Shown here: positions 46,647 through 55,085 of the stretch, piece by piece
Layout of the letters: every line of letters begins with the position of its first letter
How positions within the stretch are numbered: the stretch's first letter is position 1
NCBI RefSeq assembly: GCF_020616555.1
Contig: NZ_CP085173.1
Coordinates: 4,041,501 to 4,105,500, forward strand
Source: Streptomyces longhuiensis
Lineage (GTDB): Bacteria; Actinomycetota; Actinomycetes; Streptomycetales; Streptomycetaceae
Length of the DNA: 64,000 bases
Reading direction: 5' to 3'
The notes under the pieces: generated by a model
Databases searched by the model: none
Told to the model about the DNA's origin: nothing
Seen by the model: the letters and a program-made list of their open reading frames with translations, nothing else
Translations under genes and position numbers: made by a program

Positions 46647-47164
46647 ATGCGCCAACGCATCGTCCCAGCAGTCTTCACCACCGCAGCCATAGCAGTGGTG
46701 GACTGTTCTGGCGAGAAAGAGGAGGAATACACCTCCCCAGTTCACTGTGCGGCATCCCCACCGGGAAGCAGAACTGGCCTTCATTCTTTCGAGCCGGAAA
46801 GAAAATCGCTGCGCAACAGGTGTCTCCGAACAGTGGAACCAATCGCTGCCAAGGCTTGGTTGACGGAAAAGTCGCCCTCGTCTCAAGCCGGATCTGGGCA
46901 GCGCAAAAGGACAGCGTCGCCCAAATGGCCAACTCTAACGCTAATACGGACGACGGAGCCCTGACGGATGACAGTCGCTACATGTACTCACGCACGGGCG
47001 CAGTAGGACGCGTTGAAGACTGCGCCGACCCGACACACCCCGAACAGGCTCTCTTCTCCGTCATCCAAGTCTGCGCATCCGATGTTGAGGGTGAGGCATC
47101 AACCATGAAGCAACTCATCACTGCGTACACAAAAGCCGTTGGTGCTTCGTCCGACTGCACTTGA
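46647..47164 (+). pseudogene. Frameshifted Cys-rich lipoprotein (third copy)
   Basis: ATG 46647 starts a lipoprotein-like signal ending VVDCSGEKEEEYT; the residue before Cys is Asp, which is unusual. Immediately after (around 46735) the good coding frame shifts by one base and continues SSLCGIPTGKQNWPSFFRAGKKI, CQGLVDGKVALVSSRIWAAQKD, FSVIQVCASDVEGEA and ends VGASSDCT. Insertion of one base near 46735 would restore a continuous protein resembling the 39281 lipoprotein. Either a pseudogene or a sequencing error. Confidence 0.7.
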
Positions 47165-47242
47165 TGTCCCGGGCAGCGATACTTGCGGCTTCTGAGGCCA
47201 GAGAGACCACTCTCTGAGGGGGTTGCACCGGCAAGACAGCCC

Positions 47243-48625
47243 TCACGCGGACGGACCCGGCCCCTGCTGCCCGCCGTACGGCGAGTTCGGGTCGTGGCTT
47301 GCAGGGTGACTCTGCGGAGCGCCGTACGGCTGGTACTGCGGCTGCACGGGGCCAGGCGCGGAGCCAGGCGAGTAGGCGGGGTACACGGGTGGCTGCTGAG
47401 GCGCGCGCTGCTTGCGGCTGCGTTTGACCGCCACGACGGCTCCCGCGGCGATCACCACCGCGGCGCCCACACCGATGCCGATCCACAGAGCGGGGTTGCT
47501 GTCGTCACCCTTGGACGCCGCGGCCGGAGCGACGGAGTTGCTCTCGTCCGGAACCTTGGAGGGCTTGCCTGACGGCTTGGACGCTGTGACGGGGTAGTCC
47601 GGCAGCGGGAACTTACTGGCAGGACCGGGGTCGCCGGGGTTGGTCAGGGCGATCCGAGGGCGGACGATTCCGTAGCCGATGCCGTCATTGCGCTTGGCGC
47701 CGTCCGTGGGGCTGCCGATCGTGTTGAGCATGACGCGAAGAACCTGGTTGTTGGTCCAGTTGGGATGCTGGGACCAAATCAGGGCCGCGCTGGCGGAGGC
47801 GAGCGCAGTGGCGTCACTCGTGCCGTGACTCTCGCAGAGCCCGGTCTTGCTGCTCTTGGTCCCACAGGCGTGGACCATCTTGTCTCCAGGTGCGGACATG
47901 TCCACTTGAGGGCCATGTGTGGATTCGTCCGTCATCCGGAGATCCTTGCCGACGGCGCTCACACCCACCACGCCCGGAGTCGCGGCGGGGTACATCACTT
48001 CATTGCCAGAAGCCCCGTCATTTCCTGTGCCCGCAAAGACCAGTGCGCCCTTCTTCAAGGCGTAGTCCACAGATGCCGTGAGCTGAGGCGAGCCCTTCAA
48101 CACGGCCTGAGAGATGTTGATGACCTTGGCGCCGCTGTCCGCCGCGTACCGAATCGCCTTCGGCGTGACCTTGTTGAACTGCTTGGCCGCACCGTAGAGA
48201 TTGTTTGCCTTACTCGAGTCGGGCAGACGGATGGGGAGGATCTTCGCTTCCGGAGCCAGTCCAAATGACCCATGCCCACCGCCGTGCGCGCCCGTCGCGG
48301 CGATCAGGCCGGCCATGCCCGTGCCATGGCCTTCGTAGTCGGTGTGCTCGTCGCCGGCTTCGTCAGGTGCCAGGTCAAGTCCGCCGAGAATTCGCCCCTG
48401 CAGATCAGGGTTTGTCGGGTCGACTCCCGTGTCGATCACAGCGACCGTGACGCCTTCGCCCTTACTCGTGCGCCACATGGTCTCGGCCTTCATCACCGTG
48501 AGGTACCACTGCTCGTCACGCGTCGATTCCGCGAGTGCCGGCGTGGCCGCGACACCCACCAACAGCAAACCGAGGGCTGTCGAGGCAACAGCTCGGCGGC
48601 CGTACCGAATCCTGCTGGTGGGCAT
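47243..48625 (-). CDS. Mycosin-like subtilase (type VII secretion-associated serine protease)
   Basis: A 460-aa S8 protease with a signal peptide (cleavage near TPALA-EST), a catalytic triad Asp65 (VAVIDTGVD), His100 (YEGHGTGMA) and Ser270 (HGTSDATALAS), and a C-terminal TM helix (ALWIGIGVGAAVVIAAGAVVAV) followed by a Pro-rich cytoplasmic tail. Mycosins (MycP) are membrane-anchored proteases needed for type VII secretion in mycobacteria. Here it ends an operon of ESX-like proteins, but no EccB/C/D/E genes are nearby. It is convergent with the frameshifted lipoprotein. Confidence 0.87.
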   Translation of the reverse strand: MPTSRIRYGRRAVASTALGLLLVGVAATPALAESTRDEQWYLTVMKAETMWRTSKGEGVTVAVIDTGVDPTNPDLQGRILGGLDLAPDEAGDEHTDYEGHGTGMAGLIAATGAHGGGHGSFGLAPEAKILPIRLPDSSKANNLYGAAKQFNKVTPKAIRYAADSGAKVINISQAVLKGSPQLTASVDYALKKGALVFAGTGNDGASGNEVMYPAATPGVVGVSAVGKDLRMTDESTHGPQVDMSAPGDKMVHACGTKSSKTGLCESHGTSDATALASASAALIWSQHPNWTNNQVLRVMLNTIGSPTDGAKRNDGIGYGIVRPRIALTNPGDPGPASKFPLPDYPVTASKPSGKPSKVPDESNSVAPAAASKGDDSNPALWIGIGVGAAVVIAAGAVVAVKRSRKQRAPQQPPVYPAYSPGSAPGPVQPQYQPYGAPQSHPASHDPNSPYGGQQGPGPSA

Positions 48626-48629
48626 GCAA

Positions 48630-50279
48630 TTACCTCTCGCTGTTATTGGACTTGTCGTCTACGACCGGCGGCACATTGCCCTGGTTGTTCGGCTGCCAGG
48701 TCTCCTCGTCCTCGACGAGGTAGTCGGGGCGCTCGCCCTTCCTCTCGCTCTGACTGCCGTCGGGGCGACTGCCATGAGGCATCGCTCCGCCGCGACCGGC
48801 CTGGCCTGTGCCGCGCGTTGATTCGGACGTGTCCCCGCCAGCGCCCTGGCCACGTACCAATCCTGAGCCACCCCGGCTGAACGAACGGGCATTCGCGCGG
48901 CTCTGCTGCTGGGGTCGACCACCGACGACGCCACCGTTCTCGCCAGTTACCCCGCCGGCTCGGCGTCCTGAGACTGCCCCTTTCGATCCGGCGCTGCCAC
49001 CGGTAGCCGTCGGCCTGCCGCCTGTCACTCCCTGGCCGGTGGTGCTCCGGCCACCTGCCGCACGCTCACCGCCCATCACCGTGCCACGAGGAATGCCCGT
49101 TGACCTGCCCGTTGTCTGCTGAGGACGGCCGCCTGCCACTCCATTGTTGGTCGGAAGACGTCCGGAATTCGCGCCCGGAACCGATCGGCCGGTTCCCGTG
49201 GCGTTCTGGCCAGGCAGCATGGGGCCGCGCGCGCCGGGTGTCGTCGGACGGCCCAGGCCGTTGGCCGTTGCCGGGCTGTTGGGCCTCCCCGTCACTCCAG
49301 GGCCTCCCTGGGGTGACGTCCCACGTGCGGTCATAGCCGGGCCTGTGGCGCGGCCGGTGAGGGGTGGTCGGCCGGGGCCGCCGAAGGCCGGCGGGATCAT
49401 TCCGGTCGTGGGTGGCGTGCCGACGGGGCCGGGCGCGCTCGGGCCGGCCGGTGAGGGTCCAGGGCCAGTGGTCGTCGGGTTCTGCCGAACGTCCGGCAGG
49501 GTCTCCACCGAGTCGATGCCCATCTCCGTCGGGCGTTGCTCGAAAGCCGGGACCGTTCGTTCTGGCGCCGTCACATCGTGCTGCGGTGTGGTTGCTCCGG
49601 GAATGGTCCCCGCATGTCCGCTCACCACCGGCGTAGATCCGGTCAGGCCGCTTTCGGAAGACGCCTGGGCAGCCGAACCGCCGTAACCATGCTCCTTGAC
49701 CTCATCGATGCTGGACTTCTCGGGCACGAACGCCTTAGGCGGCGGAGGGAACTTCGGGCGGGTCAAACCATCCATCTGAGTGGAGGACAGCGAGTACGCC
49801 TGCCCCAACTTCCGCATCTCGCCGGCGGCTTCCTGCCGCACCTTCTCCTTGTTCGCCGCGATCGCCTGAAGCTCACTCGTTGACTTACTGGCCACGGCCC
49901 CGGCGTCGGGGTCGTTGTGCGCGGCCTTCGCGGCATCCAGATTTGCCGTCGCGCTGGCCTTGTCCCTCGGAATGGCGGCCTGTGCATTGCCAATCGCCGT
50001 CGAGGCCTGAGCAAGCCACTTCGACGAGTCCTGGCTGAAGTCCCCTAGCGTCAGGGTCGCGTTGGCCAGGTCTCCGGCCCAGGTGCGAAATGACTCCGCA
50101 CCCTCGCCCTTCCACTCGACCCACTGGGGCCGGACCTTCAGGTCCTCCGCGATGGAATGGATCTCCTTCGCCGCCGCGGCGAGTCGCGCAGCAGCCGCCT
50201 GCACCGTCCCTGAGTTCGCCTGGTCGAGCCATTCCAGCATCTGCTCGTGGCTCATGCCGTCGAACGGATCGCGAGCCAT
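48630..50279 (-). CDS. WXG-like protein with long Pro/Gly/Thr-rich tail
   Basis: A 549-aa protein. Residues 1-150 are helical with a W-x-G-like motif (QWVEWKGEGAESFRTWA), like PPE/WXG proteins of type VII systems. The remaining 400 residues are disordered Pro/Gly/Thr/Arg repeats (GRPNSPATANGLGRPTTPG) and an acidic end (DYLVEDEETWQPNNQGN). The start overlaps the preceding gene's stop (TGATG). The mycosin gene follows after 4 bases. It is a likely type VII substrate or surface protein (inference). Confidence 0.75.
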   Translation of the reverse strand: MARDPFDGMSHEQMLEWLDQANSGTVQAAAARLAAAAKEIHSIAEDLKVRPQWVEWKGEGAESFRTWAGDLANATLTLGDFSQDSSKWLAQASTAIGNAQAAIPRDKASATANLDAAKAAHNDPDAGAVASKSTSELQAIAANKEKVRQEAAGEMRKLGQAYSLSSTQMDGLTRPKFPPPPKAFVPEKSSIDEVKEHGYGGSAAQASSESGLTGSTPVVSGHAGTIPGATTPQHDVTAPERTVPAFEQRPTEMGIDSVETLPDVRQNPTTTGPGPSPAGPSAPGPVGTPPTTGMIPPAFGGPGRPPLTGRATGPAMTARGTSPQGGPGVTGRPNSPATANGLGRPTTPGARGPMLPGQNATGTGRSVPGANSGRLPTNNGVAGGRPQQTTGRSTGIPRGTVMGGERAAGGRSTTGQGVTGGRPTATGGSAGSKGAVSGRRAGGVTGENGGVVGGRPQQQSRANARSFSRGGSGLVRGQGAGGDTSESTRGTGQAGRGGAMPHGSRPDGSQSERKGERPDYLVEDEETWQPNNQGNVPPVVDDKSNNSER

Positions 50280-50875
50280 CAAGCCACCCCGCCCTTGTAG
50301 TCAGTCTTGGGCGTCGGAGCGGACTTGCCCGTGGCCCCCGAGTCACCGTCAGCGTCCTTCTTGCCGATCTCATCCATCTTCGGCCCCTCACCCTGGTGCC
50401 AGAGCTTGGACTTCTCGGGGTCGTAGTCGCCGCCGTAGTGCTGCTTCGTCTCCGCGCTGATCGCCAGCATGCGGTCCCGGAGATCTGTGTCGATCCCCTT
50501 GTAGGTCTTGTGCGAAGCCAGCACCGCGATGCCCATGCCCTCTATCGAGTCCGAGAGGACCTGTGACAGGTGTTCCAGCTCCGTGAGGACGGTCTGGTAC
50601 GACGTGAACAGGCCTGCGGCCTCGCCCCAGGCGCCCGTGCCGCCACCGAACTGATGACGGGTCAGCGGCTCCTGGCCGATCTTCTTCGGGCCAGCGTCGG
50701 AACCCTTGAGGTTCTTGATCAGCTCATCAACCCGCTGCTGGAACTTCGTGAACGACTCCAGCTCGGTGACGATGTCCCCCACCGCCGCCTGCGCCGCCCC
50801 CACCGCTCCGAGTACGCCGAAGAAGGCCCACGGCGAGCCGTCGCTGCCGCCGCCTTTGTCCGCTGCCTCTGCCAT
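50279..50875 (-). CDS. ESX-like helical protein, 198 aa
   Basis: A helical protein without a signal peptide. Residues 30-130 form a long coiled region (TELESFTKFQQRVDELIKNLKG, AGLFTSYQTVLTELEHLSQVLSDSIEGMGIAVLASHKTY) with a W-G (GAWGEAAGLF). The C-terminal third is hydrophilic with Gly/Asp. It is the first gene of the operon with the WXG-tail protein and mycosin, so probably a partner for secretion. Upstream is the CACGGGGGAACGGGGAGG motif. Confidence 0.65.
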   Translation of the reverse strand: MAEAADKGGGSDGSPWAFFGVLGAVGAAQAAVGDIVTELESFTKFQQRVDELIKNLKGSDAGPKKIGQEPLTRHQFGGGTGAWGEAAGLFTSYQTVLTELEHLSQVLSDSIEGMGIAVLASHKTYKGIDTDLRDRMLAISAETKQHYGGDYDPEKSKLWHQGEGPKMDEIGKKDADGDSGATGKSAPTPKTDYKGGVA

Positions 50876-50880
50876 CGCGT

Positions 50881-50899
50881 CCTCCCCGTTCCCCCGTGC
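50881..50899 (-). promoter_or_regulatory. CACGGGGGAA motif upstream of the ESX-like operon
   Basis: On the minus strand GCACGGGGGAACGGGGAGG precedes the start of the 198-aa gene by 5 bases and includes its ribosome-binding site. It matches the motif upstream of module 2 (43141). Confidence 0.5.
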
Positions 50900-51048
50900 T
50901 CGCCGAAGGTCATCGGCCGTCGTTGCGAAGTCTCGACAACAACTCTAGCCATGCACACTGTCAGTTCACACGCGGCCCGTTGCAGAGACCATCCACAACG
51001 CGTCACACAACGACACGACGTGTCACAAGTTGCAACGGGCAGGCAGGG

Positions 51049-53376
51049 TCACTCCGTTGACGCCATCGCCGGAGCGGACGCGTTCGTCACCACCGCCGCC
51101 TGCGGGCGGATCGGGAGGCGGTTGACGGGGCGGCCCGTGGCCGCGCGGACCGCCGAGGCCACTGCCGCCGGGGACGCGACCACCGGGACCGCGCTCGCCG
51201 CCTTCGCTCCGAAGGGGGCCACCACGTCCCGTTCCTCGACCAGTTTGACGATGCGGATGTCGGGGGCGTCCAGGGACGTCGGGAGCGCGTAACCCGTGAA
51301 GTCGGGGTGGCGGACCAGGCCCCTGGGGGTGCGGAGGTTCTCCGTGAGCGCGGCGCCCACGCCTTGCGTGACACCCGCTTCGATACGGGCCGTCAGCTGA
51401 GCCGGGTTGAGGACTCGGCCCACGTCCTGGGCGACCGCGAGTTCCACGACGCGTACGGACCCGAGTTCGATGTCCACGTCGACCACCGCGCGGATCGCGC
51501 AGAACGCGAGACCCACGAAGGCGTCGCCCTGGCCGTCGGCGTCGAGGGGTTCGGTGGGGTGCGGGCGGCACTGGGCCGTGGCCCACAGTTCCTTGCCGTC
51601 CATCGCCTCGGTGACCGTCGTCGACAGGACTCCGTCGTACGACGTGATCTTGCCGTCGGCGATCTGGAGCAGCTCCGTGGACATGCCGAACTTGTGCGCC
51701 AGGGGCTGGAGAAGCTGGGTGCGGACCATCTTCGCGGCGCGTTCGACCGCTCCGCCGGAGACCCACGTGTGGCGGCCGCGGCAGCCGGGGCCGGCCGGGG
51801 GCTGGTCCGTGTCGACGGGGGCGACCTGGACCTCGTCGATGCCGAGGGTGTCCTGGACGATCTGGCGGGCGAGCGTGGTGAAGCCCTGGCCGGTCTCGAC
51901 CGCCGCGCAGATGACCGTGGCCACGCCGTCGTGGACCTTCACCGTCGCCGTCGACACCTCGTCGGTGCCTTCCGCGCCGAGCATGTGCACCATGCCGATG
52001 CCGTAGCCGACACCGCGGCGCACCGCGCCTGGTTCACCCGCGCCTTCGGGGCCGCCGGGCAGCAGCCACTCGTCCTCGGGGGTGTCCCTGGGAAGATCCG
52101 GCAGCGGGAAGTCCCTTACCGCGCCCAGCAGTTCGGCGACCGGCGCCGGGCACGTCACCGTCTGCCCGGTCGGGAGTACGTCTCCCGTCGCCATGGCGTT
52201 GCGCAGGCGCAGCTCCGCCGGGTCGATGCCGAGTTTCTTCGCCAGCTTGTCCATCTGCGCCTCGTACGCGGCGCAGACCTGGAGGGCGCCTTCTCCGCGT
52301 ACGTGGCCGGAGGGCGGGTTGTTGGTGCGTACCGCCCAGCCCTCGATGAAGGCGTGCGGAACGACGTACGGGCCGCAGGCGAAGGAGACCGCGGCGGCGA
52401 GCGCCTCCGAGGACGTGTCGGCGTACGCGCCCGCGTCGAGGAGGATCTGCGCCTCGACCTTGACCAGCTTGCCCTCGGCGTCCGCGTGGTGGCGGTAGCG
52501 CAGGAGCGTGGGGTGGCGGTGGGCGTGGCCGAGGAAGGACTCCTCGCGCGTAGCGGTGAGCTTGACCGGGCGGCCGGTCCTCAACGCGAGCAGTCCGAGC
52601 GGGAGTTGGAAGCTCTGGTCCTCGCGGTCGCCGGTCGCGCCGGGCACGCCCGTGACGACGACCTTCACACGCTCGGGTTCGAGGCCGTAGCGGGCGGCGG
52701 CGAGGTCGCGGTCGCCGTGCGGGTCGGTGGAGGCGATGTAGAGCTCCACTCCCCCGTCGGGCCGCGGGACGGCGAGGCCGGCCTCGGCGCCGATGGGGGC
52801 CGGGTCCTGGCGGCCGATGCGGTACTGGCCCTCGACAACAATGTCGCCGACCGCGTCCTGGTCGCCGTGGCGCAGGGGGATGTGGCGGATCAGGTTGCCG
52901 TCGGGGTGGAGGGGCTCGGCGGCGAAGGACTGCTCGGGATCGGTGACCGGTTCGAGCACCTCGTACTCGACGAGGACGGCCGCGGCCGCCATGCGCGCGG
53001 TGTCCGGGTGGTCGGCGGCGACGGCCGCGATGGCCTCGCCGTGGTGGCGTACGACGTCGGAGGCGAACACCGGGCGGTCCGCGGCGCGGTGTCCGGGAAG
53101 CGGCGCTCCGGGGACGTCCTCGTGCGTGATGACGGCGCGCACGCCGGGCATCTCGCGCGCGTGGGTGGTGTCGATGGAGAGGATGCGCGCGTGCGGGTGC
53201 GGGGAGCGCAGGACGGCAGCCCACAGCAGGCCCTCGGCCCACAGGTCGGCGGCGTACGGGAAGGTGCCCTCCGTCTTGGCGCGCGCCTCGGCGGGCGGCA
53301 GGGAGGCCCCGAGGCCGTGGGGGAGCGGCTCGGCCACGGGGGCCGCGGGCGCGGTGGCTGTTGCTTCGTCACTCAC
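51049..53376 (-). CDS. Molybdopterin-binding subunit of xanthine dehydrogenase-family oxidoreductase
   Basis: A 775-aa large subunit. It starts with the Ald_Xan_dh_C hammerhead part (AKTEGTFPYAADLWAEGLLWAAVLRSPHPHARILSIDT) and carries the molybdopterin domain with VETGQGFTTLARQIVQDTLGI and a C-terminal GVTQGVGAALTENLRTP segment supplying the catalytic Glu region. The substrate is unknown (purine, aldehyde or CO-dehydrogenase-like). Its ATG overlaps the stop of the 2Fe-2S gene (ATGA). It is the third gene of a FAD, FeS, Mo operon. Confidence 0.87.
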   Translation of the reverse strand: MSDEATATAPAAPVAEPLPHGLGASLPPAEARAKTEGTFPYAADLWAEGLLWAAVLRSPHPHARILSIDTTHAREMPGVRAVITHEDVPGAPLPGHRAADRPVFASDVVRHHGEAIAAVAADHPDTARMAAAAVLVEYEVLEPVTDPEQSFAAEPLHPDGNLIRHIPLRHGDQDAVGDIVVEGQYRIGRQDPAPIGAEAGLAVPRPDGGVELYIASTDPHGDRDLAAARYGLEPERVKVVVTGVPGATGDREDQSFQLPLGLLALRTGRPVKLTATREESFLGHAHRHPTLLRYRHHADAEGKLVKVEAQILLDAGAYADTSSEALAAAVSFACGPYVVPHAFIEGWAVRTNNPPSGHVRGEGALQVCAAYEAQMDKLAKKLGIDPAELRLRNAMATGDVLPTGQTVTCPAPVAELLGAVRDFPLPDLPRDTPEDEWLLPGGPEGAGEPGAVRRGVGYGIGMVHMLGAEGTDEVSTATVKVHDGVATVICAAVETGQGFTTLARQIVQDTLGIDEVQVAPVDTDQPPAGPGCRGRHTWVSGGAVERAAKMVRTQLLQPLAHKFGMSTELLQIADGKITSYDGVLSTTVTEAMDGKELWATAQCRPHPTEPLDADGQGDAFVGLAFCAIRAVVDVDIELGSVRVVELAVAQDVGRVLNPAQLTARIEAGVTQGVGAALTENLRTPRGLVRHPDFTGYALPTSLDAPDIRIVKLVEERDVVAPFGAKAASAVPVVASPAAVASAVRAATGRPVNRLPIRPQAAVVTNASAPAMASTE

Positions 53377-55085
53377 GCCAGGCCTCCGTCCTGAATACCT
53401 TCGGTCGCGCTGGGTCCCGCCTGGTGCGGGATGCGGGCCTCGCCCCCGGCGTCACCCGCGGAGGCGGTCGACCCCGCCGAGTCCGTCGAGTCCGTCGCGG
53501 TGGCCGCGCCCGTCGCCGTCGCCTCGCGTTCGGTGACGACCTGCTGTACGGCGTCCAGGATCCCGCGGTAGCCGGAGCAGCGGCACAGGTTGCCGCACAG
53601 CGCCTGGCGGGTCTCCAGTTCGGTGGGGGCCGGGTTGCCCTCGAGGAGGTCGTGCACGGTCATCGCCATGCCGGGCACGCAGAATCCGCACTGGACGGCA
53701 CAGCGGCCGGCGAGGGCGCGCTGCACGTCGGAGGGCTGCCCGTCGGCGGCCAGGCCCTCCACGGTGCGCACTTCGCTGCCGGCCGCGGTGGCACCGGGCA
53801 CGAGGCAGGAGGCCACGAGGCGGCCGTCGACCTGCACGTTGCAGGCACCGCACTCGCCCTGCGAGCAGCCGTCCTTGGCCCCGGCCAGGCCCAGGCGCTC
53901 GCGCAGGACGTAGAGCAGTGACTCGCCGATCCAGGCGCCGGTGACGGGGCGGTCGGTGCCGTTGACCCGCAGGACGTAGGAGGCGAGGGGGTGGTCGTCG
54001 TGGAGGGGGGCGACCACGGCGTCGGGGGCGGGCTCGTCGGGGGCGGCGTCCTCAGGAGCGGCGGCTTCGGTGACGTCGGGGGCTTCGTCGACCTCAGAAG
54101 TGTCAGAAACCGCAGGAGCCGCATAGACCTCCGGGGCCTCCACGACCTCCGCGACCTCCGGGATCTCTGAGACCTCCGCGACCTCCGGGATCTCTGAGAC
54201 CTCCGCGACCTCCGAGATCTCCGAAGCCTCGGCCGTCGGCACCCGCACCGGCCCCTCCGCCGACTCGGCGGCGACGTCCGCGAAGGCATGTGCCTCGCCG
54301 TCCGCCGTCCCGACCGGCTCGGGTTCGCCGTGCACGCCGCGTACCGCGTGTATGTCGCTTGCGTTCCCCTGCGCCGGCTCCGGCGCGACCTCAGGCGCGA
54401 CGTCGGACTCGATCGCCGGCTCGAACTCGGGCTCGAACTCGTCCTCCGGAACGCCCCGCGCAGGCTCCCGTGCCCACTCCTCCGCCGCCCAGGGCGCCAC
54501 CGCGCCCCCCGGCAGCGTCGCCGGAGGCGTCCGGCCCCACTGCGCGGCGAGGGACGAGGTGGTGAACTCGCCCGACTCGTCCGGAAGATCCCCTTCGGCG
54601 ATGACCGGAATCGACCACTGCCCGGTCTGCGCCGCCTGGCCGGCCCCGGCCTGGTCGTGGGCGGGCGGCGCCTGGTGCTCGACGTCCGAGAAGTTCCACT
54701 GCCCGGTCACCCCGGCCCCGTGGCCGTACGAAGGCATCGCCTCCGGAGCGGCCGGTGCGACGTGTTCGGCGTGTTCGGCGGGTTCGGGCCAGTGCACCTC
54801 GCCGGTCCCCGCGCCCGTGGGCGCCACCTGCGCGCCCGTCACGTCGGGCGGCAGCACCCACACGCCCGTCGCCGCCGGGTCCGTGGCCGCGGGGCCGCCG
54901 GGCGCGATGGTGATCTGCGGCGGTACGTAACCGTGTCCCGGCGCGGCCAGCGGCACGTCGGGCAGGCCGCCCTCGGGGAGCTGCACGAAGGCGGTGGCGT
55001 CCGCGTCGTAGTCACCCTGGGGCAGCGGCTCCCAGCCGCCGCCCTGGTGACCACCGTGGCCACCGTGGTTGTGCTCGTCAGTCAC
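53373..55085 (-). CDS. 2Fe-2S subunit of the molybdenum hydroxylase with long N-terminal extension
   Basis: A 570-aa protein. The last 200 residues are the usual two-cluster ferredoxin module: CSQGECGACNVQVDGRLVASC (plant-type cluster) and CGFCVPGMAMT with CGNLCRCSGYRGI (second cluster). The first about 366 residues are disordered, Pro/Ala/Glu-rich, and include repeats of the type SEIPEVAEV. Family members are normally about 160-200 aa. The GTG start at 55085 overlaps the FAD gene's stop and has GGGAGGGC upstream. The extension may be a linker or localisation tail; function unknown. Confidence 0.83.
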   Translation of the reverse strand: MTDEHNHGGHGGHQGGGWEPLPQGDYDADATAFVQLPEGGLPDVPLAAPGHGYVPPQITIAPGGPAATDPAATGVWVLPPDVTGAQVAPTGAGTGEVHWPEPAEHAEHVAPAAPEAMPSYGHGAGVTGQWNFSDVEHQAPPAHDQAGAGQAAQTGQWSIPVIAEGDLPDESGEFTTSSLAAQWGRTPPATLPGGAVAPWAAEEWAREPARGVPEDEFEPEFEPAIESDVAPEVAPEPAQGNASDIHAVRGVHGEPEPVGTADGEAHAFADVAAESAEGPVRVPTAEASEISEVAEVSEIPEVAEVSEIPEVAEVVEAPEVYAAPAVSDTSEVDEAPDVTEAAAPEDAAPDEPAPDAVVAPLHDDHPLASYVLRVNGTDRPVTGAWIGESLLYVLRERLGLAGAKDGCSQGECGACNVQVDGRLVASCLVPGATAAGSEVRTVEGLAADGQPSDVQRALAGRCAVQCGFCVPGMAMTVHDLLEGNPAPTELETRQALCGNLCRCSGYRGILDAVQQVVTEREATATGAATATDSTDSAGSTASAGDAGGEARIPHQAGPSATEGIQDGGLA

